Assembly: GCA_021731185.1 (NCBI GenBank) | Contig: JAKFXW010000202.1 | Span: forward strand, 1 to 22,799 | Direction: 5' to 3' | DNA length: 22,799 nt | Origin: Gallionellaceae bacterium | GTDB lineage: Bacteria > Pseudomonadota > Gammaproteobacteria > Burkholderiales > Gallionellaceae | In this document: positions 1-7,536 of the stretch, piece after piece | Layout: each line of letters opens with the position of its first letter | Numbering within the stretch: position 1 is the stretch's first letter | Translations under genes and position numbers: made by a program | Notes under the pieces: generated by a model | Told to the model about the DNA's origin: nothing | The model's input: the letters and a program-made list of their open reading frames with translations, nothing else | Databases searched by the model: none

Positions 1-1286
1 TATTTGCCGGAGTTGGTGCAGATGCCGTTTTTGGTGGCGTACCACTCTTGCCACGCTTCGGTGGTGAAAGGAGAAGAGGGAAGGGGGAAGGGGAAAACCT
101 CCGCGCCGCTGTTACCCTTCTCTCTTCTCTCTTCTCCCTTCCCTGCAATAACTGCCTTAATCGCCAATCCATATTTTTTCGCAAATTCAAAATCACGCTC
201 ATCGTGCGCCGGCACGGCCATCACTGCACCTTCGCCATAACCCATCAACACATAGTTTGCCACCCACACGGGCAGCTTTTCGCCACTTAACGGATGCAGC
301 ACGAACAAGCCGGTGTCCATGCCTTTTTTTTCCATGGTTGCCATGTCGGCTTCCGCAGTGCCGCCGCGTTTACATTCCGCTATGAATTTCGCAAGGCGGG
401 GATTATTTTTAGCAGCCTGTGTTGCCAGCGCATGTTCTGCCGCTACTGCTACGTAAGTCACGCCCATCAAGGTGTCCGGGCGAGTGGTATAAACTTTGAG
501 CGCGCCATTCGTGCCGATGCTGGTTGAGTCACCAATGCTGGCTGAGTTATATGGAAAATGTACATCGCAACCGTAGCTTTTGCCGATCCAGTTGCGCTGC
601 ATGGTTTTTACCTGCTCGGGCCAACCATCCAGCGTATCCAAATCCGCCAGCAATTCTTCGGCATATTGCGTGATGCGAAAAAAATACATGGGGATGTCGC
701 GTTTTTCGACCAGCGCGCCCGAGCGCCAGCCGCGCCCCTCAATCACCTGTTCGTTAGCCAGCACAGTGTGATCGACCGGATCCCAATTTACCGATGAGGT
801 TTTTTTATAAATAATGCCGCGCTCGAATAATCGGGTAAACAACCATTGCTCCCAACGATAATATTCTGGCCGGCAAGTCGTCACTTCGCGCGCCCAATCT
901 ACCGCCAGCCCTAGGCTTTTCAGTTGCGTACGCATGCTGTCGATATTGGCATATGTCCATTTTGCGGGTGCTATGTTGTGAGCAATTGCCGCGTTCTCGG
1001 CAGGCAGGCCAAACGCATCCCAGCCCATGGGTTGCATCACGTTAAAACCTTTCATGCGGTGGTAGCGCGACAGCACATCGCCTATGGTGTAATTCCGCAC
1101 ATGCCCCATATGCAGGCGGCCAGAAGGATAGGGGAACATCGACAGGCAATAATATTTTGGCTTGGGTTTATTTAAATGGGGCTGGGCAGTATTATTGGTC
1201 GGCTCGACTGCGCGGAAAGATTGTTGACTATTCCAATACTGCTGTGCAGCGGCTTCAATTTCTTTAGGCGTGTAATTTTGTTGCAT
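1..1286 (-). CDS. leuS: Leucine--tRNA ligase (LeuRS), N-terminal part, runs off the window
   Basis: Class I aminoacyl-tRNA synthetase that charges tRNA-Leu in the cytoplasm. The frame opens at an ATG (1284-1286) and reads without a stop to the window edge, giving 428 full codons. The HIGH signature is present as HMGH at residues 59-62 after MFPYPSGRL. The CP1 editing domain is recognisable by TTRPDTLMGVTYVAVAAEH and by AVPAHDERDFEFAKKYG, which holds the conserved editing aspartate. KMSKS and the C-terminal domains lie outside the window. The odd point is a low-complexity, palindromic DNA segment that stays in frame and adds about 20-25 residues (about 382-407) between KAVI and TTEAWQEWYATKNG, a stretch that is normally short and variable. 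Both flanks are in one frame, so the gene looks intact. Identity is certain; tolerance of the insertion is inferred. Confidence 0.95.
   Translation of the reverse strand, partial: MQQNYTPKEIEAAAQQYWNSQQSFRAVEPTNNTAQPHLNKPKPKYYCLSMFPYPSGRLHMGHVRNYTIGDVLSRYHRMKGFNVMQPMGWDAFGLPAENAAIAHNIAPAKWTYANIDSMRTQLKSLGLAVDWAREVTTCRPEYYRWEQWLFTRLFERGIIYKKTSSVNWDPVDHTVLANEQVIEGRGWRSGALVEKRDIPMYFFRITQYAEELLADLDTLDGWPEQVKTMQRNWIGKSYGCDVHFPYNSASIGDSTSIGTNGALKVYTTRPDTLMGVTYVAVAAEHALATQAAKNNPRLAKFIAECKRGGTAEADMATMEKKGMDTGLFVLHPLSGEKLPVWVANYVLMGYGEGAVMAVPAHDERDFEFAKKYGLAIKAVIAGKGEERREKGNSGAEVFPFPLPSSPFTTEAWQEWYATKNGICTNSGK
66..141. repeat. Palindromic purine/pyrimidine element inserted in frame in leuS
   Basis: A purine-only arm (70-92) faces a pyrimidine-only arm (115-137) across a 22-nt loop. 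The 23 positions pair with only three mismatches, all G opposite T (79/128, 84/123, 86/121), and a few outer bases also pair. The element sits inside the leuS frame and encodes a Lys/Glu/Arg-rich run, then a Pro/Phe/Ser-rich run. It resembles the concept of coding palindromic elements (as in Rickettsia), but its family is not recognised. Confidence 0.8.
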
Positions 1287-1302
1287 AGAAAATAAATTTT
1301 AC

Positions 1303-1344
1303 GTGATGACCGGTATGTGATGACTGGTATGTGATGATTGGGAT
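1303..1344. repeat. Three tandem 14-bp units upstream of leuS
   Basis: The unit gtgatgaccggtat is repeated at 1303-1316, 1317-1330 and 1331-1344 with one and three changes respectively. It begins 17 bp from the leuS start codon, so it lies in the leuS leader or promoter region. The rest of the 229-bp gap to the next gene holds no recognisable gene, and I could not assign a promoter with confidence. Confidence 0.7.
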
Positions 1345-1515
1345 AACACTGGGTGCGGCATTATAGCGTTACCGCCCATTTGCTGCGAATCTGCGACATA
1401 CTTATCGGGTATGTTTCACGCAAGGAATAACTAAGGCATTTCCAAGTATGGTAGTATTTTACAGTGAGCAGATTTTATTGAATCTTTCGTTGATCTATAT
1501 CGTAAGGAGATAAGT

Positions 1516-2370
1516 ATGAGCCACCATGAAGCTGATGATCCACGTAGACGTATATTGATTAAAGCACTCGTAGCCGGAATGTTAACTGTCGGTCTGCCTG
1601 GTGCTAACGCGCTGGCAGCCAGCATCTTTGGCAACCGCCCGCACAAACTTCCCGCTGGACAGTCGATCTACCGTATTAACGGTCAGGCGATGGTCAACGG
1701 TATAGAAGCCACGATGGAAACCCAAATCAATCCGGGGGATACGGTTGAAACTGCCAAGGGCAGCGAGTTGATATTTATCGTGAACACTCACGCGATGATC
1801 CTGCGTGGCGGGAGCCACCTCGTTATTGAAACCGATCAAAAAAAGGTTGAGGTCAAAAAACCTGTAAGAGAGATGCCCGATGTAAAAAAATCTGTAAGAG
1901 AGATGCTGCTTGAAAACAGGATTGCAGGGGAAAAACAGAATGATAAAAGAGTAGCGGAAATGACTCCCGCTGTATCATTTATTAATGGTCTGAGAATGTT
2001 ATCTGGCAAGCTGCTTACCGTATCGCGCAATACCCCCATGCGCGTTCGCACATCCACAGCCACCATCGGCATACGCGGCACGGGCTTTTATATGGAAGCC
2101 GATCCGGAGTTGACGTACTTCTGTACCTGCTACGGCACGACCGATGTGTTCGCCAGCGATGATCCAGCGAGCAACACCACGGTGGTATCCCTGCATCACG
2201 ACAGGCCGCTGTATATTGTTAAAGGCGAGGCCAGTGGCAACAATATTCGCAAAGCACCTTTTATTAATCACACCGATCAAGAGTTGGCAGTGATTGAGAC
2301 GCTGGTCGATCGTACTACGCCATTTGTGTTTGCGAATGATGCGTATAGCGCGCCTAGACGGGATTACTAA
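1516..2370 (+). CDS. Exported FecR-domain protein
   Basis: A 284-residue protein of unknown precise role. The start is supported by an AAGGAG ribosome-binding site at 1503-1508. The N-terminus has a twin-arginine-like motif (DDPRRRIL) followed by a hydrophobic stretch ending ALAAS near residue 35, which suggests Tat or Sec export to the periplasm. The FecR-type domain follows: KLPAGQSIYRINGQAMVNG, NPGDTVETAKGSELIF, an SHLVIE segment, then VRTSTATIGIRGTGFY near residues 176-191. A Lys/Glu/Arg-rich linker near residues 112-142 contains a 10-residue duplication. A CTC pair follows in TYFCTCYG. No FecI sigma factor or TonB receptor gene is adjacent, so classical FecR iron signalling is not supported. 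It converges on the cytochrome gene through a shared terminator. The domain call is good; the function is unknown. Confidence 0.8.
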   Translation: MSHHEADDPRRRILIKALVAGMLTVGLPGANALAASIFGNRPHKLPAGQSIYRINGQAMVNGIEATMETQINPGDTVETAKGSELIFIVNTHAMILRGGSHLVIETDQKKVEVKKPVREMPDVKKSVREMLLENRIAGEKQNDKRVAEMTPAVSFINGLRMLSGKLLTVSRNTPMRVRTSTATIGIRGTGFYMEADPELTYFCTCYGTTDVFASDDPASNTTVVSLHHDRPLYIVKGEASGNNIRKAPFINHTDQELAVIETLVDRTTPFVFANDAYSAPRRDY

Positions 2371-2410
2371 AGCGGTTGTTATTCCATTTTAATTTACCAA
2401 GTCTTTAATT

Positions 2411-2498
2411 TTGTTCCCTCATCCCAACCCTTCTCCCGAAGGGAGAAGGACTTTGCATCCCTCTCCCCACGGGAGAGGGAAAAAGGGTGAGGGAACAA
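2411..2498. repeat. Cloverleaf-like palindromic repeat (REP-like)
   Basis: The outer arms ttgttccctcatcc and its near-complement at 2485-2498 enclose two perfect 9-bp hairpins: ccttctccc/gggagaagg (2429-2449, loop gaa) and ccctctccc/gggagaggg (2459-2479, loop cac). The fold is a three-way junction. C-rich ccctcatccc...cttctccc repeats of this kind are common between genes in many proteobacteria, from memory. It lies between convergent genes. Confidence 0.75.
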
Positions 2499-2545
2499 TC
2501 TGGCATTATTAAATTAGAAATGGGATTAGATATAGTGCTGTATTG

Positions 2546-2576
2546 AAAAGGCCGTTTGTGATGCAAACGGCCTTTT
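2546..2576. terminator. Bidirectional intrinsic terminator between convergent genes
   Basis: A perfect 13-bp stem (aaaaggccgtttg at 2546-2558, complement at 2564-2576) with a 5-nt loop. Each strand ends in a short T run formed by the A/T base of the stem. It lies between the ends of the FecR-domain gene (+) and the cytochrome gene (-), so it probably serves both. Confidence 0.85.
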
Positions 2577-2599
2577 GATTTTATAGTAGGAATGAAGCG

Positions 2600-4576
2600 T
2601 CAGTATGGCGCGCCATTTAATATCCAGTTGAGGAAAATATCGTAGTTTGCACGTGCAGCATCGCCGGGTGCAGTTGTCGAATTGAAACCAGGTTGCGGTC
2701 CGCCGCCATGATGGTGGCCGCTTGGTTTACGCAGCAGCGCGCTAGAGGCGATGTCCGTGAAATTGATGCGCCCGCGTAGCTCGGTATAAAACCACAGGTC
2801 GTCGATTTCATCTATTCCCCCACTTCCATTGCGGTCAATGTTGGTATAAAAGATCGGCGGGCCACCGCCGGGAGTATGGCATCCTGTGCATCCAGTGTTC
2901 ACGTTTTGCAACACCGCCTTGATATCAGCAAACTTGGGTGTCGCCGTAACTGTTCCTATTGTGTTATCAATGGTTACGCTTACTCGTACTGGTTGGCTTT
3001 GCGTTGTGCCATTGCTGGCAATGAGCTGAAGTATGTAAGTGCCATTAAGTGCGTTGAAAATCGGTGTAGCAGTATTTGCATTCACCAGCGTTACACCTGG
3101 TCCGCCACCAGAGAAAATAGACCATGCATATGTTGTGGCATAAAGACTCCCCGCAGCCGAAAGTGTGGCGGGCGATGTGGTGATTCGATCAGGCCCTGGC
3201 ACGGCCACAGGCCGACCGGGTTTTAACACCGCGCCGCTTGTATCGCGAGCTGTTTGTCCGTTTGTTTCTAAAAAACTTGCCAGTGTTTCAATCCCGCTGC
3301 TTCCCCACAGACGCTCATAAATAATTTTCGCCAGCGGCATGTTCCCGCGATCAATCACATGCCCTTTGATTTGATCTGCATAGCCCAAAAATGCCGCATA
3401 GCTATTAAAATTAAGGTCAGGCATCGTGTTGGTACCGCGCAGTATGTGGCAGGTGCGGCAAGAGGAGGCAACAACATTTTTGTATAAAGTTTCTTGGCCT
3501 TTCCAATCTGTGGGCACAAAAGTGTCCGAGAAGGTGGCATTGGGTAATCCATTGCCACCATATGCCTCCCTGATAATGGTAGCGACAGGTGTGCCTGACC
3601 ATTCACCGAACACAACATTTCGCCGACAGACATTTTCTAGTGCTGTTTCTGTACTTTCCTTTGGGTAGGTACACAGCACCATCTGGTTGATGGTTTTTAG
3701 TTTAGCTTCTTGAGCGGCGCGGGTGTAGCCGGGTACAGTTGAAAAGCTAAAGCTGTCTACATCAAACGGTTGCAGATGTGCTTCTACATCGCCACGTTTT
3801 TTCGAAGCGGTAAAGCCGATAACGGGGAATAGTGGCTGGCCTAAGCCGCCGGGTTTTGTGTCTGGTGGAGTTAGCGGATAAGCACGCCCACCGTGGCAAG
3901 AGATGCAAATACCAGGCATGGCTTTATTGCCGCGACCATCCAGATTGGCCTCCAGCAAGCGTGCGCCAGTAGTCGGGTGGAAGGTGTAAAACTTGGCGAA
4001 CTTTACAGAGGAGTCACAGCCAGCAATATCGCTCGTCGGAATGCAATCTGCACCACTAAATTCAATCGCATTGGTGCTTACATGCCAGCGTGTGTCTCGC
4101 GCTACGGCTGCATCCAGATTCAAGCTGGAATATCCATAATTTGCGGCAGGTGCAACCGCATAGTTTTCGACCATGAATGCATAAGAGCCGCCACCGATAT
4201 CCCGCGCCGTCATGCGTCGCCCATAGCCTAAGTCTTTGACATCACCAAACACGACGCTCACCTCTGTACCCGTGCCGCTACCAAAACCGTTTGCGGTTTT
4301 CCAGTCGGCCAGCGTGGTTTTTAAATTGCCTGGATCGATTGCTTCATAATATGCCTTGGCGTACGCCAAGGTGTTGGTCTGCAATGAGCCATCATCCTGT
4401 TTTTGCGGATTGGGGAATAGCAGAAAGCTGTCCGGGCCGCTGGTTGGCTTGATTACTGGCGCAGCATTGGGAAACACATCGCTAGGATTTTCTCCGGAGC
4501 TGCATGACATCAGCAGCAGTGCAGAAAGTGATATGCCGACATATAGAAAATATCTATCAAAATATCTGGCGCACAT
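2600..4576 (-). CDS. Tri-haem c-type cytochrome lipoprotein with PKD-like domain and EF-hand loop
   Basis: A 658-residue exported lipoprotein, probably an electron-transfer protein at the outer membrane. A short signal peptide ends in a lipobox-like LLMSC with Cys about residue 25. Three haem c-binding motifs are visible: CISCH (224-228), CRTCH (373-377) and CTGCH (563-567). Between the second and third is an Ig/PKD-like segment (about 450-535, GRPVAVPGPDRI to VRVSVTID). Directly after the third haem is a canonical EF-hand loop, DRNGSGGIDEID (581-592), then a His/Gly-rich patch (GHHHGGG). It starts 12 nt after the stop of the upstream beta-barrel gene, so they are very likely co-transcribed. 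Pairing with a beta-barrel suggests a porin-cytochrome arrangement for moving electrons across the outer membrane. That role is inferred; the haem sites are directly seen. No named family was recognised. Confidence 0.8.
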   Translation of the reverse strand: MCARYFDRYFLYVGISLSALLLMSCSSGENPSDVFPNAAPVIKPTSGPDSFLLFPNPQKQDDGSLQTNTLAYAKAYYEAIDPGNLKTTLADWKTANGFGSGTGTEVSVVFGDVKDLGYGRRMTARDIGGGSYAFMVENYAVAPAANYGYSSLNLDAAVARDTRWHVSTNAIEFSGADCIPTSDIAGCDSSVKFAKFYTFHPTTGARLLEANLDGRGNKAMPGICISCHGGRAYPLTPPDTKPGGLGQPLFPVIGFTASKKRGDVEAHLQPFDVDSFSFSTVPGYTRAAQEAKLKTINQMVLCTYPKESTETALENVCRRNVVFGEWSGTPVATIIREAYGGNGLPNATFSDTFVPTDWKGQETLYKNVVASSCRTCHILRGTNTMPDLNFNSYAAFLGYADQIKGHVIDRGNMPLAKIIYERLWGSSGIETLASFLETNGQTARDTSGAVLKPGRPVAVPGPDRITTSPATLSAAGSLYATTYAWSIFSGGGPGVTLVNANTATPIFNALNGTYILQLIASNGTTQSQPVRVSVTIDNTIGTVTATPKFADIKAVLQNVNTGCTGCHTPGGGPPIFYTNIDRNGSGGIDEIDDLWFYTELRGRINFTDIASSALLRKPSGHHHGGGPQPGFNSTTAPGDAARANYDIFLNWILNGAPY

Positions 4577-4588
4577 GACCTTATCCCT

Positions 4589-5656
4589 TTAAAAATTCAT
4601 TAAATAAACCAGCGAAAACTGATTCACCACATAACCGGATGAGGTGGAGTAATTTTTTTTCTGTTCAGGCGTTGATTCGATACGCCGCCAGGAAAAATCC
4701 AGCGCGTGGTTGGGACTGAAGCCGTGGTTATAGCCTAATGTCGCGAGCACAGTTGAGCCGTTAAACCGATATGCGTACAGCTGAGGGTCTGTAAATGCAT
4801 CGTCCGATGCATAAACCTCAGCGAGGTTGATCAATTCCAGCGTAGGTTGCCCAGTAGATACGATGTCTCCGACGCGATATTCCCCGCTCATATAAATAGT
4901 CCCTTGCGGGCTGAGTAGATAGTCCAGATTGAGCCGCGCTGCTTCTTCAGCGATGGTAAATACTTTGCTGTAAGCATCCCGCTGATGATGAGTCAGTGCG
5001 CCAAAAACTTGGATGCGATCAGTCACAGGTTGTCGCATGGAAACGCTCACTGAATAACGCGAACTGTCGCGTAGTTTGGATTGATACCGCTCGGTTACGG
5101 CGCGTCCCGAGAGGGCGAAAATCGGTGCGAAGAAGGCGGCAGAGTGGCGATACTGCAATTCGCCCTGAACACCAGCACTGACTCGGCTGAGTCCGTCGTA
5201 ATGAGCAAACTTTTCTCCACCCAGAAAGCCGTTGAATAATGCGCGAACGTGTTTGCTTGGCATGAATGTGAAAGGCAAGTTCGCGTTTACGCTAAGGGAT
5301 TGGTCAGATAATTTATCGGCAGAATTTTTTGCGCGCGTGACATTATCGTCCGCCATAAATCCGACATCGGCACGAATGCTGAGGTCTTCGAAATAACTGG
5401 GTTTTGCAGTGCCGGTTTGTTCTACAGCAATAGGTTGTTCTGTAGCATTGGCCTGTTCTGTAGCATTGACAGTAGTGGCGCAAATAATTAGCCCCATTAA
5501 AAGCATTGCGTGCGTGATGCGTGTGGGGACAATTTTTGTTGTGGGTAGGAATTTCATTGCGGGTAGAAAGCTAACTGATTTGCTGTAAGCTAACCGTAGA
5601 TGTGACACAGTGAGATGCCAGATTGAAGCAGCGGGTAAAGGATTTATCTGAAGCAT
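4589..5656 (-). CDS. Outer-membrane beta-barrel protein, partner of the cytochrome lipoprotein
   Basis: A predicted 355-residue outer-membrane protein. The frame is open further upstream, but the start at 5656 has a strong AGGAGG site (5664-5669) seven bases away, so I chose it. A later Met (5557) begins a more ordinary signal peptide (MKFLPTTKIV to CATTVNA) but lacks a visible ribosome-binding site. After the signal comes a short repetitive ATEQ linker, then alternating polar/hydrophobic strands with many aromatic residues (for example LSIRADVGFMADDNV, RYSVSVSMRQPV, IYMSGEYRVG, LATLGYNHG). It ends in a terminal Phe (FSLVYLMNF), the usual barrel-assembly signal. It may form a pore or sheath for the cytochrome encoded just downstream. 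No named family is assigned; it could also be an autonomous porin. Confidence 0.7.
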   Translation of the reverse strand: MLQINPLPAASIWHLTVSHLRLAYSKSVSFLPAMKFLPTTKIVPTRITHAMLLMGLIICATTVNATEQANATEQPIAVEQTGTAKPSYFEDLSIRADVGFMADDNVTRAKNSADKLSDQSLSVNANLPFTFMPSKHVRALFNGFLGGEKFAHYDGLSRVSAGVQGELQYRHSAAFFAPIFALSGRAVTERYQSKLRDSSRYSVSVSMRQPVTDRIQVFGALTHHQRDAYSKVFTIAEEAARLNLDYLLSPQGTIYMSGEYRVGDIVSTGQPTLELINLAEVYASDDAFTDPQLYAYRFNGSTVLATLGYNHGFSPNHALDFSWRRIESTPEQKKNYSTSSGYVVNQFSLVYLMNF

Positions 5657-5929
5657 CAAGTTTCCTCCTAAGCTATTCAATAAATTGATTGCATTAAAAA
5701 TGGAGCCGTAGCGCTTGCTTGAGCCAGCAGTATTATTTTTAAGCGGGCAAGGCGGCGGGTAATGTTTATGCGTTTCTATCAGTAATACCACGGGACATAA
5801 GTGTAGCCGAATATAACCGAAGCGTTGTTAATATATATCGCATTTATTACAATTTTGCTGTTTGTAGCGGGCTTGCTACTTATTTTTTATTGTCGAACTA
5901 AATAATACAATATAGCTAGAGCCTACAAA
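5657..5929. other. Gene-free AT-rich leader of the beta-barrel gene
   Basis: No coding frame or RNA gene was recognised. On the minus strand this stretch must carry the promoter and leader of the beta-barrel/cytochrome unit. It is very AT-rich around 5825-5925, but no single -35/-10 pair is convincing. A terminator and a short repeat follow it up to the end of amtB. Confidence 0.5.
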
Positions 5930-5965
5930 AAAACAGGCATTGCGGTTGCCCCCAATGCCTGTTTT
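5930..5965 (-). terminator. Intrinsic terminator of the porin-glnK-amtB operon
   Basis: A perfect 13-bp stem (aaaacaggcattg at 5930-5942, complement at 5953-5965) with a 10-nt loop. Reading on the minus strand it is followed by a run of Ts, about 70 bp after the amtB stop. Confidence 0.85.
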
Positions 5966-5981
5966 ACCTACATTGTCCCCT

Positions 5982-6000
5982 CATTGTCCCCTTGTGGGGC
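5982..6000 (+). repeat. Short repeat, copy 1 of 3 (cattgtccccttgtggggc)
   Basis: The 19-bp sequence cattgtccccttgtggggc lies between the amtB terminator and the amtB stop. With copy 2 the identity extends to 21 bp (one further base each side). A partial unit, cattgtcccc, sits immediately before it at 5971-5980. The core cccc-ttgt-gggg is a small hairpin. Confidence 0.8.
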
Positions 6001-6033
6001 ATTACTTCAACAACTATTTCAGTGTGTCACCCG

Positions 6034-7527
6034 CTATCGGGTATAGGCAGTTTCACCATGCTCGGTAATATCCAGTCCTTCGCGCTCCTTGTCTTCAGTC
6101 ACACGCAGGCCGATGGTCAGGTCAACTATCTTGTAGCAGATCACTGCCACCACGGCAGACCACACCACTGCGGTTAACACAGCTTGCGCTTGTATCCACA
6201 CTTGCGAGCCGATGCTGGTGTCGACGATGGTGTTGTTGACGTAATCCACAATGCCCGTGCCGCCCATGCTCCAGGTATTGAACACACCAGTGAGCAACGC
6301 GCCGACTATGCCGCCGATACCGTGGATGCCAAACACGTCCAGCGAATCATCCGCGCCCAGCATTTTCTTCAAGCCAGTGACTCCCCAGAAACAGGCAAGG
6401 CCTGCGATGAAACCAATTGCCAGTCCACCGCCTATGCCGACCCAGCCACACGCTGGCGTGATGGCGACCAGTCCAGCAACTGCACCTGACGCAGCACCCA
6501 GCATGGATGGTTTGCCCTTGATCAGCCACTCTGCCAGCAACCATGCAAGTGTTGCCGCTGCCGTGGCGAAAATAGTATTAGCAAATGCCAGCGTAGCGGT
6601 GCCGCCTGCTTCCAGAGCTGAACCAGCGTTGAAACCAAACCAACCCACCCACAGCAAAGATGCGCCGATCATGGTCATGGTCAAACTGTGCGGGGTCATT
6701 GCTTCTTTGCCATAACCGATACGCTTGCCCACCATGAATGCGCCCACTAATGCTGCCACACCAGCATTGATATGCACGACTGTGCCACCGGCAAAATCCA
6801 GCGCGCCTTTTTGGAACAACCAACCCGAAGCAGCGGTAGCGATGGCACCTGCGGCATCATCGGTGTAGGCATCCGGCCCCGGCCAAAACCACACCATATG
6901 TGCGATGGGCAGATAGGAGAAAGTAAACCACAGCGCGGAAAACATCAGCACCGCAGCAAACTTCATGCGTTCAGCAAACGCACCCACCACCAATGCCACA
7001 GTGATTGCTGCAAAGGTGGCCTGAAACGCGACGAAAGCAAATTCCGGAACAACTACACCTTTACTGAAAGTGGCAGCGTTAGCTACTGCGCCTGTTGCCG
7101 GATCAAAAATGCCTTTCAGAAACAGCCGATCAAAGCCGCCGATGAAAGCGTTGCCCTGTGTGAACGCCAGCGAGTAACCATATATCGCCCACAGCACGGT
7201 GATCAACGCGAAAATGGAGAACACCTGCATTAACACGGACAACATATTTTTGCTGCGTACCAGTCCGCCATAAAATAATGCCAGACCAGGAATGGTCATC
7301 ATGATGACCAGTAAAGTGGCAGTCATCAGCCATGCGGTGTCGCCCTTGTTGGGTGCAGGTGGTGTCGCCACCGGAGCGGCAGATGCTTCATTGTCCCCTT
7401 GTGGGGCAACGACCACTGCTGTTGCCTGATCCTGGGCTGGTGCGTCCGCTGCATAGCTTGGCAGTGCCAGTGTGAGTGCCCCGCATAGCCCAAGCATGAG
7501 TATAAAATTATTAACAAGTTTTTTCAT
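6034..7527 (-). CDS. amtB: Ammonium transporter AmtB
   Basis: Inner-membrane channel of the Amt/Rh family that conducts ammonia/ammonium for assimilation. The 497-residue protein has a cleavable signal peptide (MKKLVNNFIL to LPSYA), a Pro/Ala/Gln-rich linker (about 27-60), then eleven predicted membrane spans starting at DTAWLMTATLLVIMM. The twin pore histidines are visible as H252 (GGTVVHINAG) and H402 (VFGIHGIGG), 150 residues apart as in E. coli AmtB. The C-terminal tail GLRVTEDKEREGLDITEHGETAYTR is the part known to contact the PII protein. The start follows a G-rich ribosome-binding stretch (aaggggggatc). It begins 9 nt after glnK, the classical glnK-amtB pair. Codons 41-47 (APQGDNE) come from a copy of the short repeat found elsewhere in this window. 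Identification is secure. Confidence 0.97.
   Translation of the reverse strand: MKKLVNNFILMLGLCGALTLALPSYAADAPAQDQATAVVVAPQGDNEASAAPVATPPAPNKGDTAWLMTATLLVIMMTIPGLALFYGGLVRSKNMLSVLMQVFSIFALITVLWAIYGYSLAFTQGNAFIGGFDRLFLKGIFDPATGAVANAATFSKGVVVPEFAFVAFQATFAAITVALVVGAFAERMKFAAVLMFSALWFTFSYLPIAHMVWFWPGPDAYTDDAAGAIATAASGWLFQKGALDFAGGTVVHINAGVAALVGAFMVGKRIGYGKEAMTPHSLTMTMIGASLLWVGWFGFNAGSALEAGGTATLAFANTIFATAAATLAWLLAEWLIKGKPSMLGAASGAVAGLVAITPACGWVGIGGGLAIGFIAGLACFWGVTGLKKMLGADDSLDVFGIHGIGGIVGALLTGVFNTWSMGGTGIVDYVNNTIVDTSIGSQVWIQAQAVLTAVVWSAVVAVICYKIVDLTIGLRVTEDKEREGLDITEHGETAYTR
7389..7407 (+). repeat. Short repeat, copy 2 of 3, inside the amtB coding sequence
   Basis: Identical over 19 bp to the copies at 5982-6000 and (inverted) 13413-13431, and over 21 bp (7388-7408) to the first. 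It encodes APQGDNE in the linker between the AmtB signal peptide and first membrane span, a place able to tolerate extra residues. Confidence 0.8.
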
Positions 7528-7536
7528 GATCCCCCC

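Noticed and set aside
66..141. leuS broken by a frameshift
   Set aside because: Codon-by-codon reading shows both flanks in the same frame with no stop; the insertion is in frame.
2411..2498. Possible CRISPR or tRNA-like cloverleaf
   Set aside because: There are no repeated spacers, no anticodon arm or T-loop consensus and no CCA; it fits a REP-like palindrome better.
6251..6715. Open frame of 154 codons on the plus strand
   Set aside because: It is antisense to amtB, low-complexity Pro/Ala/Ser rich, has no ribosome-binding site and no recognisable domain; amtB is unambiguous.
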